Shown here one piece after another: positions 1 through 8,148 of a DNA stretch of 20,935 bases (positions are counted from its first letter, which is position 1; every line of letters starts with the position of its first letter). Made by a program: the position numbers and the translations under genes. This stretch comes from DATHGT01 sp035317605 (GTDB lineage: Bacteria; Methylomirabilota; Methylomirabilia; Rokubacteriales; CSP1-6). The stretch covers positions 1-20,935 of the forward strand of contig DATHGT010000124.1 of assembly GCA_035317605.1 (NCBI GenBank), written 5' to 3'. Below the pieces are notes generated by a model, which had not been told where the DNA came from, searched no databases, and saw only the letters and a program-made list of their open reading frames with translations.

Positions 1-2
1 TC

Positions 3-734
3 CTCGACGTCGACGACATCGTGCGCGACCTCAAGAGCCACCGAGACAATCCGTTGGTGCGGGCGGTGGTCCTGCGCATCAACAGCCCGGGCGGCGTGGT
101 GGCGCCGACCCAGGAGCTGGTCCGGTCCGTCCAGCGGCTGCGCGAAACCGGCAAGCCCGTGGTGGCCTCGCTCGGCGCCGTCGCCGCCTCCGGCGGCTAC
201 TACGTCGCCTCCGCGACCGATACGATCTACGCCAACCCCGGCACCCTCACCGGCTCCATCGGCGTGATCATGCAGATGGCCAACCTCGAGAACCTCATGA
301 AGAAGGTCGGCGTCGAGTACGTGGTGATCAAGTCCGGCCAGTTCAAGGACGTCGGGAACATCTCGCGCCCCATGACCGTGGAAGAGCGGCGCGTGCTCCA
401 GGCGCTGCTCGACGACGTGCACGGTCAGTTCATCGACGCCGTGGCCGAGGGCCGCAAGCTCGATCGCGCCCGCGTGGTCTCGTTCGCCGATGGCCGCGTG
501 TTCTCGGGCGCGCAGGCCAAGGCGCTGGGCATGGTGGACGAGCTGGGGGGCCTCGAGGAAGCGGTCAACGGAGCGGCCAAGCTCGCCGGGCTGCCGACCC
601 CCGCGCGGGTCATCCCGCCGCGCCGTCGCTTCTCGGTGATGGATCTCCTGCGCAGCCAGCTGGGGCTCGGGAAGGGGACGACGCTGCTACCGACGCTGCC
701 TGCCTTCAAGACCCTACTGTATCTACTCGATTGA
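3..734 (+). CDS. sppA: Signal peptide peptidase SppA (S49 serine protease), 3' part
   Basis: This is the C-terminal part of an S49 protease; its reading frame is open to the left edge, so the N-terminal signal anchor lies outside the window. Members are membrane-bound serine/lysine-dyad peptidases that degrade cleaved signal peptides. Numbering from the GTG at 21, the motif INSPGG is at 20-25, the nucleophile Ser57 lies in AASGGYY, the GSIGV motif is at 79-83, and the general-base Lys109 lies in SGQFKD. The Ser-Lys spacing of 52 residues equals that of the short Bacillus-type SppA, as I remember that family. The basic, proline-containing tail (PPRRR) and hydrophobic C-terminus look normal. 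The GTG at 21 is probably internal, because family sequence (LDVDD) continues upstream. The gene is followed by repeats and a GC hairpin. Confidence 0.93.
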   Translation, partial: LDVDDIVRDLKSHRDNPLVRAVVLRINSPGGVVAPTQELVRSVQRLRETGKPVVASLGAVAASGGYYVASATDTIYANPGTLTGSIGVIMQMANLENLMKKVGVEYVVIKSGQFKDVGNISRPMTVEERRVLQALLDDVHGQFIDAVAEGRKLDRARVVSFADGRVFSGAQAKALGMVDELGGLEEAVNGAAKLAGLPTPARVIPPRRRFSVMDLLRSQLGLGKGTTLLPTLPAFKTLLYLLD

Positions 735-763
735 CTCGATCGAGTACGCTGACCCGATCGAGT
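724..763. repeat. Cluster of ACTCGAT/ATCGAGT direct and inverted repeats
   Basis: The heptamer ACTCGAT occurs at 725-731 and 734-740, and its inverse ATCGAGT at 739-745 and 757-763. Together they form a perfect 12-base palindrome (734-745) and an 8-bp inverted repeat (724-731 with 739-746). The cluster overlaps the sppA stop codon. It could be a protein-binding site or part of the transcript end; the function is unknown. Confidence 0.6.
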
Positions 764-767
764 GACA

Positions 768-791
768 TGGGGGGCCTCGAAGGGCCCCCCA
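768..791 (+). terminator. GC-rich hairpin after sppA, likely terminator
   Basis: A perfect 9-bp stem, TGGGGGGCC (768-776) with GGCCCCCCA (783-791), closes a 6-base loop TCGAAG. It lies 33 bases after the sppA stop and ahead of the ihfB promoter. There is no T-tract; a C-run follows instead. It is therefore a non-canonical or Rho-assisted terminator, or a 3'-end protecting hairpin. Confidence 0.5.
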
Positions 792-837
792 AACCCCCCT
801 GATCACCGACCTGCTGCCTCCTAACTATTTGCGTTGG

Positions 838-867
838 TTGACATTCTGCGAAGGGGCGTGCTACGGT
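838..867 (+). promoter_or_regulatory. Sigma-70 type promoter for ihfB
   Basis: A perfect -35 box TTGACA (838-843) is followed after 18 bases by TACGGT (862-867), a -10 of the GC-rich type keeping T1, A2 and T6. The predicted transcript start near 874 leaves a leader of about 40 bases before the ATG at 912. Its position inside the upstream extension of the ihfB reading frame argues that this extension is not translated. Confidence 0.6.
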
Positions 868-911
868 CGGACGAGATTTTCAGGGGGTTGCCGAGCGAGG
901 CGAAGCCGAGC

Positions 912-1187
912 ATGACCAAAGCCGAGCTGATCGACGAAGTCTCGAAGGTGTCCAACCTGACCAAGAAAGAGACCGAGACCATCGTCAACACCATTTTCGA
1001 CAACATCACCGACGCGCTGGCCAAGGGCGACAAGGTCGAGCTGCGCGGGTTCGGCAGCTTCCGCATCCGGCATCGCAACTCCCGCAAAGGCCGCAATCCC
1101 AAGACGGGCAGCAACGTCGACGTTCCCCAGAAGCGCGTGCCCTTCTTCAAGGTCGGTAAGCGCCTTCGCGAGCTCGTGAACACTTGA
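912..1187 (+). CDS. ihfB: Integration host factor beta-like DNA-bending protein (HU/IHF family)
   Basis: This 91-residue HU/IHF-family subunit bends DNA as a dimer and shapes the nucleoid, recombination and promoter architecture. The family signature GFGSFRIRHR is followed by the DNA-intercalating arm with the conserved proline in GRNPKTG, then VPFFKVGKRLRE. The beta-like label rests on the VPFFKVGK-type ending and is moderate. I chose the ATG at 912 rather than a TTG 78 bases upstream. The protein then starts exactly at the conserved MTKAELI, and the upstream extension overlaps the promoter. The SD-like stretch GAGGCGAAG lies just before. It heads the dense operon running into the HIT gene and mutS. 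A partner alpha-like gene is at 13555. Confidence 0.9.
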   Translation: MTKAELIDEVSKVSNLTKKETETIVNTIFDNITDALAKGDKVELRGFGSFRIRHRNSRKGRNPKTGSNVDVPQKRVPFFKVGKRLRELVNT

Positions 1188-1203
1188 GGCGGCCTGCCGC
1201 CGC

Positions 1204-1686
1204 GTGAAGCGCCTCTGGGCGCCCTGGCGAATGGGCTACGTGGCCGGGCCCCGGCCCTCCGGCGAGTGCGTCTTCTGCGAGGCCCCGCGGGCCGGTGACG
1301 ATCGCGCCCGACTCGTCCTCGAACGCGGCGAGCACGGTTACCTGATCCTCAACGCCTATCCCTACGCTTCCGGACACCTGATGGCGGTGGTCTATCGCCA
1401 CATCGCCGCGCTCGACGAGGCCACCCGCGACGAGCTGACCGACCTGATGACCCTGATCGCCCGCGCCACCACGCTGCTCGGCGCGGAGTACGGCGCCGAG
1501 GGCTTCAACGTCGGCCTCAACCAGGGACGGGCGGCCGGCGCGGGCATCGCCGAGCACCTGCACCTGCACGTGGTGCCGCGCTGGAATGGCGACACCAACT
1601 TCGTGGCCGTGGTCGGCGACGTCCGCGTGCTGCCGGAGGCGCTGCCCGATACCTACGATCGTCTCACGCGGCGGCTCCATGGCTGA
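1204..1686 (+). CDS. HIT-family nucleotide phosphorylase/hydrolase (Ap4A-type)
   Basis: This is a 160-residue histidine-triad protein. The triad is HLHLH at 118-122, followed by VVPRW, with His120 the expected nucleophile that forms a nucleotidyl intermediate. The N-terminal KRLWAPWRMGY and the Cys22-Val-Phe-Cys25 pair resemble bacterial diadenosine-polyphosphate phosphorylase-type HIT proteins, where such a CxxC helps bind zinc. Likely substrates are Ap4A-like dinucleotides, but the substrate cannot be read from sequence. The GTG at 1204 starts 16 bases after ihfB and gives the family-typical N-terminus. The 3' end overlaps the mutS start by 8 bases, so the two are probably translationally coupled. 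Confidence 0.88.
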   Translation: MKRLWAPWRMGYVAGPRPSGECVFCEAPRAGDDRARLVLERGEHGYLILNAYPYASGHLMAVVYRHIAALDEATRDELTDLMTLIARATTLLGAEYGAEGFNVGLNQGRAAGAGIAEHLHLHVVPRWNGDTNFVAVVGDVRVLPEALPDTYDRLTRRLHG

Positions 1687-4246
1687 CGCCACGGCCACGC
1701 CGATGATGCGCCAGTACCAGGACGTCAAGCGGCGCTTTCCCGACTACCTGCTGTTGTTCCGTCTCGGCGATTTCTACGAGATGTTCTTCGAGGACGCCGA
1801 GGCGGGAGCGCGGCTGCTCGGGATCACCCTGACCGCGCGCCAGGGCATGCCGATGGCCGGCATTCCCCATCACGCCGGCGACGGCTACATCGGCAAGCTG
1901 GTGGCGGCCGGCCGCAAGATCGCGGTGTGCGAGCAGATGGAAGCCCCCGGCCGGGGCAAGAAGCTCTTGCGGCGCGACGTGGTGCGGGTGATCACGCCCG
2001 GCACCGTCACCGACACCGCGTATCTCTCGGGCGCCGCCAACAACTTCCTGCTCGCGGTGACGCGCTCCCGCGAGGGGGTCGGCGTCGCGCTCGTCGACGT
2101 GTCGACGGGAGATTTCCTGGTGGGCCAGGACGCGGCCGACAGCGACACCGTGCTGACCGCGGCCCTCCTGCGCCGGCCCGCCGAGATCGTGGTGCCCGAG
2201 AGCCTGCGCGGAGCCGCCGACGTGCTGGGCCGTCTGGAATCCGCGGGCGCAACGCTGACGTTCTTCGACGCGGCCGCCTTCGCGCCCCGCCGAGCCGCCG
2301 ACGACCTCCGCGAGCACTTCGGCGGGGCCACGCTCGAGCGGTTCGGCGTCGCCGATCTCGCCGCCGGGCTCGCCGCCGCCGCGGGAGCCCTTGCCTACGT
2401 GCGGGCCACCCAGGGCGGAGCGCTCGGTCATCTCACCGCGCTCCAGCGCCTGGCCCCGGCCGACGCCATGATCCTCGACGCCACGGCCGTGGACACCCTC
2501 GAGCTGGTGGAGTCGCGCGACGGCCGCGCTCGCGAGTCGCTGCTCGGCGTGCTGGATGCGACGGCGACTCCGATGGGGGCGCGGCTGCTGCGCCAGTGGC
2601 TGCTCAGACCGTTGCTCGATCCCGACGCGATCGCCGCGCGCCAGGACGCGATCGGCGCCCTCGTCGACGACCCCGCGCGGCGCGCGTCGATCCGCGCGCG
2701 ACTGGCCCGCGTGGGCGACCTCGAGCGGCTCGCGAGCCGGGCCACCCTCGGCGTCGCGCACGCCCGCGACCTGGTGGGACTGCGGGCGTGCCTGACCCCG
2801 CTCGAGGAGTTGCGGGACGTCTGCGCCGATCTGGTGCCGGCGCTGCTGTCGGCCGCGCGAGACGATCTCGCTCCGCTCGACGACGTGCGCACGCTGCTCA
2901 CCGAGGCGCTGGTCGACGAGCCGCCGGCCACGCTGCACGACGGTCACCTCATCCGCGAGGGCTGGAGCGAGGCGTTGCGCGGAATCGTCGAGGACGCGCG
3001 TGAGGCGCGGGCCTGGATCGCCGGGCTCGAGGACCGTGAGCGCGCGCGCACGGGCATCCCGAGCCTGCGGGTGCGCTTCAACCGGGTCTTCGGCTACGGC
3101 ATCGAGGTGACCCACGCGCACACCGCGCGCGTGCCGGACGAATACGTCCGCCGCCAGACCCTGACCGGCGCCGAACGCTACGTGACCCCGGAGCTGAAGG
3201 AGTACGAGAGCCGCGTGCTCGGCGCCGACGAGCGCCGGCGCCGGCTGGAGTACGAGCTGTTCGAGGAGGTCAGGCGCCGGGTCGCCGCGCGCGCCGCCGA
3301 TCTCCTCCGCACCGCGCGGGCGGCGGCCCGCCTGGACGTGATGGCCGCGCTCGCCGAGGTCGCGCACGTCCGCGGCCACGTCCGGCCCCGCGTGACGGCC
3401 GATGAACCGATCGAGATCGTCGACGGGCGTCATCCCGTGCTCGAGGCGCGGGCGGGGGAGACCGTCACCGCGAACGATACGCGCCTCGACGCGGACGCGC
3501 GCATCGTGATCCTCACCGGACCCAACATGGCCGGCAAGTCCGTCTACCTGCGCCAGACCGGTCACATCGTGGTCATGGCGCAGATGGGCGCCTTCGTGCC
3601 CGCGCGCGAGGCCACCATCGGCGTCGTCGACCGGCTCTTCACCCGCGTCGGCGCCCAGGACAACATCGGCCGCGGCCAGAGCACGTTCCTCGTCGAGATG
3701 GTCGAGACCGCCACGATCCTGAACAACCTCACCGCGCGCAGCCTGGTGCTGCTCGACGAGGTCGGCCGCGGGACGTCGACCTTCGACGGTCTGGCCATCG
3801 CGTGGGCCGTGGTCGAGCGCCTGCACGATCAGCCGGGCGTGAAGGTCTTGTTCGCCACCCACTTCCACGAGCTGACCCAGCTCGCCCAGCGCTTCGCCGC
3901 CGTGCGGAACTTCCACGCCGCCGTGCGCGAGTGGAACGACGAGATCATCTTCCTGCACAAGGTGCGGCCGGGCGGGACCGATCGCAGTTACGGGATCCAG
4001 GTGGCGCGGCTGGCCGGCCTGCCCGCCTCCGTGATCACGCGCGCGCGCGCCCTGCTCGGCGAGCTGGAAGCGGCGGGACAGCGCACCGCCGACGTGCGGG
4101 ACGCCGAGCAGCTCGGCCTCTTCGCGGCGCCCCCCGATCCCATCGTCACCGAGATCGCACGTCTCGACCTGGCGCATCTGACACCCATGGAGGCGCTCAA
4201 CCTGCTCGCCAAATGGCAGCAAGGACTGGGAGGGCGTCGCGAGTGA
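1679..4246 (+). CDS. mutS: DNA mismatch repair protein MutS
   Basis: This 855-residue protein has almost exactly the length and numbering of E. coli MutS. The mismatch-reading Phe-x-Glu motif is Phe32-Tyr-Glu34 in GDFYEMF. The Walker A GPNMAGKS spans 614-621 and Walker B ends in Asp693-Glu694 (LLDEVGRGTSTFDG), followed by FATHFHEL. Connector, lever and clamp domains fill the centre. The protein detects mispairs as an ATP-gated dimer and recruits MutL. The ATG at 1679 is chosen because it gives a normal N-terminus; the longer upstream frame runs inside the HIT gene and is not MutS-like. The stop overlaps the mutL GTG by 4 bases, indicating coupling. Confidence 0.98.
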   Translation: MADATATPMMRQYQDVKRRFPDYLLLFRLGDFYEMFFEDAEAGARLLGITLTARQGMPMAGIPHHAGDGYIGKLVAAGRKIAVCEQMEAPGRGKKLLRRDVVRVITPGTVTDTAYLSGAANNFLLAVTRSREGVGVALVDVSTGDFLVGQDAADSDTVLTAALLRRPAEIVVPESLRGAADVLGRLESAGATLTFFDAAAFAPRRAADDLREHFGGATLERFGVADLAAGLAAAAGALAYVRATQGGALGHLTALQRLAPADAMILDATAVDTLELVESRDGRARESLLGVLDATATPMGARLLRQWLLRPLLDPDAIAARQDAIGALVDDPARRASIRARLARVGDLERLASRATLGVAHARDLVGLRACLTPLEELRDVCADLVPALLSAARDDLAPLDDVRTLLTEALVDEPPATLHDGHLIREGWSEALRGIVEDAREARAWIAGLEDRERARTGIPSLRVRFNRVFGYGIEVTHAHTARVPDEYVRRQTLTGAERYVTPELKEYESRVLGADERRRRLEYELFEEVRRRVAARAADLLRTARAAARLDVMAALAEVAHVRGHVRPRVTADEPIEIVDGRHPVLEARAGETVTANDTRLDADARIVILTGPNMAGKSVYLRQTGHIVVMAQMGAFVPAREATIGVVDRLFTRVGAQDNIGRGQSTFLVEMVETATILNNLTARSLVLLDEVGRGTSTFDGLAIAWAVVERLHDQPGVKVLFATHFHELTQLAQRFAAVRNFHAAVREWNDEIIFLHKVRPGGTDRSYGIQVARLAGLPASVITRARALLGELEAAGQRTADVRDAEQLGLFAAPPDPIVTEIARLDLAHLTPMEALNLLAKWQQGLGGRRE

Positions 4247-5928
4247 CCCGCGTCCGACGATTGCCCGAGCACCTGGTGAACAAGATCGCGGCGGGCGAGG
4301 TCGTGGAGCGGCCGGCCTCCGCGGTGAAGGAGCTGGTGGAGAATTCGCTCGACGCCGGGGCCTGCGTGATCGGCGTCGACTTGCGAGACGGGGGAGCGGC
4401 GCTCATCCGGGTGACGGACGATGGTCACGGGATGACGGCCGAGGACCTCGAGCTGGCCCTGGAGCGTCACGCGACCTCCAAGCTCGCCGACGAGAACCTC
4501 GACGCGATCGACACCCTCGGATTCCGCGGGGAAGCTCTGCCGGCGATCTGTGCGGTGTCCCGCTTCACGATCACGAGCCGGAGCGCCGATTCGTCCACCG
4601 ACGCCACCCGGATCGAAGGCGCGGGCGGGGTCATCGCCAGCCGTCTCGCCGTGCCCGGCGACGCGGGGACCAGCATCGCGATCGGCGATCTCTTCTACAA
4701 CACGCCGGCCCGGCTCAAGTTCGTCAAGTCGCCGCAGACCGAGCTGGCCACGAGCCTGCGCACGGTGGCCCAGCTCGCGCTGGCGCATCCCGACGTGCAG
4801 TTCCGCGTCACCAACAACGGGCGCCCGGTGCTCACCGCGCCGAGCGCGCGCGATCTGCGCTCGCGGATCGGCGCGCTGTGGGGCCACGACGTGGCCGGCC
4901 GCCTGCTCCACGTCGACCGCACCGAGCACGGCGTGCACGTCCACGGGCTGGCCAGTCCCCCCGATCTGCATCGCGGCGGACGCGACGACGTGGTGCTCGT
5001 GGTCAACGGCCGGCCGGTGAGGGATCCCGCGCTGTTCCAGGCCGTGCTCGCCGCGTACCGGCCCACGCTGCCGCGCGACCGGTTCCCGCTGGTGGCACTC
5101 TGGATCTCGATGGACCTGGCCGACGTCGACGTCAACGTGCATCCCACCAAGGCGTGGGTGCGCTTCCGCCACCCGAGGCTCGTCCACGAGATGGTGATGG
5201 CGGCCGTCGGCGAAGCGCTGCGGCAGCGGACCGTCGTGCCCGCGGTCGAGCTGCCCTCGCGCCCGGAGTGGGCCTTCGGCGCGCCCGCCGAGGGCGCGGG
5301 CGCGCCGGCCGAACAGGCGGCGCTCTTCAACGAAGCGGCGGCGCCGTACGGCCGCCCCGCGCTCGGCCGCGTGCTCGGGCAGGTCCAGGACACGTTCGTG
5401 GTCGCGGCGTCCGAGGACGAAGTCTTCTTCGTCGATCAACACGCGGCCCACGAGCGGGTGATCTACGAGCGCCTGCAAGCCGCGCTGGCGTCGGGCGCGC
5501 CGCCGTCGCAGGAGCTGCTGTTCCCCGAACCGCTGGAGCTGGCGCCGGCGGCCCGCGCGCTGCTGGAGCGGTGGCGCGGCCCGCTCGAGCGGCTCGGGTT
5601 CGCGTTCGAGGGATTCGGGGGCGACAGCATCGTGCTCAGCGCGGTGCCGGGCTTGCTCAAGGCCGACGAGCCGCGGCGGCTCGTGGAGGCCGCCGTCGAC
5701 GATCTCTCGGGACCGCGAGCGGGCGAGCCCGTGCTCGACCGGGTGCTGTCGTTCGTGGCCTGCCGCGCCGCGATCAAGGCCAACACCGCGCTCAGCGGTG
5801 AGGAGATGGAGCGGCTGGTGGGCGAGCTGTCGGCCACCGCGGCCCCGTACTTCTGTCCGCACGGGCGCCCGACCATGAGTCGGATCTCGATGAGCGACGT
5901 CCGGCGCGAGGTCAAGCGGGTCTGGTGA
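4243..5928 (+). CDS. mutL: DNA mismatch repair protein MutL with endonuclease motif
   Basis: This 561-residue GHKL ATPase bridges MutS to strand incision. The N-terminal ATPase shows Glu30 and Asn34 (KELVENSLDAG), DDGHGM, the TLGFRGEA lid motif and Lys303 in VHPTK. The C-terminal dimerisation domain carries the latent metal-dependent endonuclease signature DQHA-x2-E-x4-E (Asp398 to Glu409), the ACR motif at 506-508 and CPHGRP at 538-543. This is the MutL type of bacteria lacking MutH, which nick DNA themselves. The GTG at 4243 gives the conserved RRLPEHLVNKIAAGEV start and overlaps mutS by 4 bases. The 3' end overlaps miaA by 4 bases. Confidence 0.97.
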   Translation: MTRVRRLPEHLVNKIAAGEVVERPASAVKELVENSLDAGACVIGVDLRDGGAALIRVTDDGHGMTAEDLELALERHATSKLADENLDAIDTLGFRGEALPAICAVSRFTITSRSADSSTDATRIEGAGGVIASRLAVPGDAGTSIAIGDLFYNTPARLKFVKSPQTELATSLRTVAQLALAHPDVQFRVTNNGRPVLTAPSARDLRSRIGALWGHDVAGRLLHVDRTEHGVHVHGLASPPDLHRGGRDDVVLVVNGRPVRDPALFQAVLAAYRPTLPRDRFPLVALWISMDLADVDVNVHPTKAWVRFRHPRLVHEMVMAAVGEALRQRTVVPAVELPSRPEWAFGAPAEGAGAPAEQAALFNEAAAPYGRPALGRVLGQVQDTFVVAASEDEVFFVDQHAAHERVIYERLQAALASGAPPSQELLFPEPLELAPAARALLERWRGPLERLGFAFEGFGGDSIVLSAVPGLLKADEPRRLVEAAVDDLSGPRAGEPVLDRVLSFVACRAAIKANTALSGEEMERLVGELSATAAPYFCPHGRPTMSRISMSDVRREVKRVW

Positions 5929-6866
5929 AGCCGCCGCTGCTCGTGATCGCGGGGCCGACCGGCGTCGGCAAGACCGCCGCCGCCGTCGCGCTGGCCAACC
6001 GGATGCACATCGAAGTGGTGAGCGCCGACTCGCGGCAGGTCTATCGCGGGATGGACATCGGCACCGCCAAGCCCACGCGTGAGGAGCGGGCGGCCGTGCC
6101 GCATCACCTCATCGACGTCAGCGATCCCGACGACCGCTATCACGCGGCGCGCTTCGCCCGCGAGGCGCGCGCGGCGATCGAGGCCATCCGCGCGCGCGGC
6201 CGCCTGCCCGTCGTGGTCGGCGGCACCGGCCTCTACATCCGCGCGCTCGTGCGCGGACTCGATCCGGCGCCGCCCGCCGATCCCGGCTTCCGCCGCGAGC
6301 TGTACGAGCTGGCCGCGGTGGAGGGCGGCGTCCTCCACGCGCGCCTGGCCCGCGAGGCGCCGGCGCTGGCCCATCGCCTGCACCCGAACGATCACGTGAG
6401 GATCGTGCGCGCGCTCGAGCTGCTGCGGGCCGGCGCCGCCGTGGGGACCGAACAGCGCCGATGGCGTGACGCGCCCGCGGCGGAGGACGACGTGCTCTAC
6501 GTGGGACTCACGCTGCCCCGCGACGTGCTGGCCACGCGGCTGCGCGCCCGCGCGGCCGCGATGATGGCCGACGGCCTCGCCCGCGAAGTCGAGGCCCTGC
6601 TCGCGCGCGGCTACGATCCGTCGCTGCCGGCCATGCAGGGCATCGGCTATCGTGAGATGGTCTTGGTCCTGCGGGGCGAGCTCGACGAGGCGGAAGCGCT
6701 GCGCCGGATGCAGCGCGACACCGTGCGCTACGCCAAGCGCCAGTGGACGTGGTTCGCGCGCGAGACCGAGATCCAGTGGCTCGATGTCGCCCTGTGCGGC
6801 GGCGCGGCGGGTATCGCGCGTGTGCTGGCTGAACGGGCCGAGAACGCGAAAGGAGTCGTCGGCTGA
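5925..6866 (+). CDS. miaA: tRNA dimethylallyltransferase MiaA
   Basis: This 313-residue enzyme transfers the dimethylallyl group from DMAPP to N6 of A37 in tRNAs reading UNN codons. The P-loop GPTGVGKT is at 10-17, followed by SADSRQVYRGMDIGTAKP with its catalytic aspartate. GGTGLYIRAL comes next, and the later QGIGYREM and TVRYAKRQWTWFAR tRNA-binding motifs complete the family pattern. Length is typical. The GTG at 5925 overlaps the mutL stop by 4 bases, matching the mutL-miaA order common in Gram-negative bacteria. In many proteobacteria hfq follows; here only 38 bases separate the miaA stop from the annotated hflX start and contain no hfq. Confidence 0.97.
   Translation: MKPPLLVIAGPTGVGKTAAAVALANRMHIEVVSADSRQVYRGMDIGTAKPTREERAAVPHHLIDVSDPDDRYHAARFAREARAAIEAIRARGRLPVVVGGTGLYIRALVRGLDPAPPADPGFRRELYELAAVEGGVLHARLAREAPALAHRLHPNDHVRIVRALELLRAGAAVGTEQRRWRDAPAAEDDVLYVGLTLPRDVLATRLRARAAAMMADGLAREVEALLARGYDPSLPAMQGIGYREMVLVLRGELDEAEALRRMQRDTVRYAKRQWTWFARETEIQWLDVALCGGAAGIARVLAERAENAKGVVG
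6849..6865 (+). promoter_or_regulatory. Shine-Dalgarno and possible CTG start of hflX
   Basis: AAAGGAG at 6849-6855 sits 7 bases ahead of CTG 6863-6865, which overlaps the miaA stop as CTGA. From this CTG the hflX frame is open and adds 14 residues (LKNGNGTERVRERA) to the start annotated at 6905. The spacing is ideal, and the overlap mirrors the GTGA junctions of neighbouring genes. The competing GTG at 6905 also has a GGGAG 6 bases ahead, so both starts are plausible. Confidence 0.4.
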
Positions 6867-6904
6867 AAAACGGCAATGGGACGGAACGCGTTCGGGAGCG
6901 CGCG

Positions 6905-8128
6905 GTGATCGGTGCGCTGAGGCTGCCATCGGAACGCCGCTGGCAAGTCGAGGAATCGCTGGACGAGCTGGCCGGACTCGTCGAGGCGGCCGGGGCCACC
7001 GTCGTGCACCGGATGATGCAGGAGCGGCCGGCGCCGGCACCGGGACTCTACTTCGGCAAGGGGAAGGTCGAAGAGATCGGCGCCGACGCCAAGACGCACG
7101 GGGCCAACCTCTTCGTGTGCGACGATCCGCTCTCGCCGATCCAGGAGCGCAACATCTCGAAAGCGCTCGGCATCAAGGTCATCGACCGCACCGCGCTGAT
7201 CCTCGACATCTTCGCCCAGCGCGCCCGCACCAGCGAGGGCAAGCTCCAGGTCGAGCTGGCCCAGCTGACGTATCTCCTGCCTCGGCTGGTCGGGCAGTGG
7301 ACCCACCTCGAGCGCCTCGGCGGCGGCATCGGCACGCGGGGTCCCGGCGAGACCCAGCTGGAGTCGGACCGGCGCGTGATCCGCCGGCGCGTGATCAAGA
7401 TCCAGCGCGAGCTGGAGCGGGTGAAGGCGCACCGGCGCCTGCAGCGTGAGGGCCGGCGCCGGTCCGGCCTGCCCGTGGTCGCCCTCGTCGGTTACACCAA
7501 CGCCGGCAAGACCACGCTGCTCAACCGGCTCACCGGGTCGAGCCTCACCGCGGCCGACCGTCTGTTCGTGACCCTCGATCCCGCCGCGCGGCTCGTCAAC
7601 CGCGACGGCTACGCCCCCTTCATCCTCACCGACACCGTCGGCTTCGTGCGCAAGCTGCCCCACGAGCTGGTGGCGGCGTTCCGGGCCACGCTGGAGGAGC
7701 TGAGCGAGGCCGCGGTGCTGCTGCACGTGGTCGACGCGGGTCATCCCGCCATGCTCGAGCACATGGCGGCCGTGGACGCGCTGCTGGCCGAGCTGGAGGT
7801 CGCCGATCGCCCGACCGTGCTCGTGCTCAACAAGATCGACCGGCTCGAGGCGCGCCATCCCGTGGACGCGGTGCTCGGCGATCGTGGCGGCGTCGCGATC
7901 TCCGCTCACACCGGCGAGGGTCTCGCGCACCTCTTCGCGGCCATCGACAGCGCGCTGCCGGCCTACCGGCCCGTGAGCCTGCGCATCCCGCACGGCGACG
8001 GCGCGGCCCTGGCCGCCTGCTACGCCCAGGGCCGCGTGCTGTCCCGGAAGGACGAGGACGGACACGTGGCGCTCCAGGTGGAGCTGCCGCCCGGTCTGCT
8101 GCCGTCGCTGGCGTCCTATCGCGAGTAG
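6905..8128 (+). CDS. hflX: Ribosome-associated GTPase HflX
   Basis: This 407-residue GTPase binds the 50S subunit and splits stalled or heat-damaged ribosomes. The N-terminal nucleotide-binding domain shows YFGKGKVEEI (about 49-58) and the RARTSEGKLQVELAQL helix. A glycine-rich GGGIGTRGPGETQLE linker follows. The G domain has G1 GYTNAGKT (196-203), TLDP in switch I, DTVGF (243-247) and NKID (309-312). The annotated GTG leaves a slightly short first strand (IGALRLP). The true start may be the CTG at 6863, which has a better Shine-Dalgarno and adds 14 residues including ERA. The order miaA-hflX is widespread; hfq is missing between them. Confidence 0.95.
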   Translation: MIGALRLPSERRWQVEESLDELAGLVEAAGATVVHRMMQERPAPAPGLYFGKGKVEEIGADAKTHGANLFVCDDPLSPIQERNISKALGIKVIDRTALILDIFAQRARTSEGKLQVELAQLTYLLPRLVGQWTHLERLGGGIGTRGPGETQLESDRRVIRRRVIKIQRELERVKAHRRLQREGRRRSGLPVVALVGYTNAGKTTLLNRLTGSSLTAADRLFVTLDPAARLVNRDGYAPFILTDTVGFVRKLPHELVAAFRATLEELSEAAVLLHVVDAGHPAMLEHMAAVDALLAELEVADRPTVLVLNKIDRLEARHPVDAVLGDRGGVAISAHTGEGLAHLFAAIDSALPAYRPVSLRIPHGDGAALAACYAQGRVLSRKDEDGHVALQVELPPGLLPSLASYRE

Positions 8129-8148
8129 CCGTACACTGCTGACGCCGT

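Noticed and set aside
1586..1678. Earlier ATG extending mutS by 31 residues
   Set aside because: The extension lies inside the HIT gene and encodes Cys/Arg/Ser-rich sequence unlike MutS N-termini; the ATG at 1679 aligns well.
8132..8148. TACACT 11 bases before the pgsA ATG, suggesting a leaderless transcript
   Set aside because: No -35 at a suitable distance, and the gene sits 20 bases inside a dense operon; a chance hexamer is as likely.
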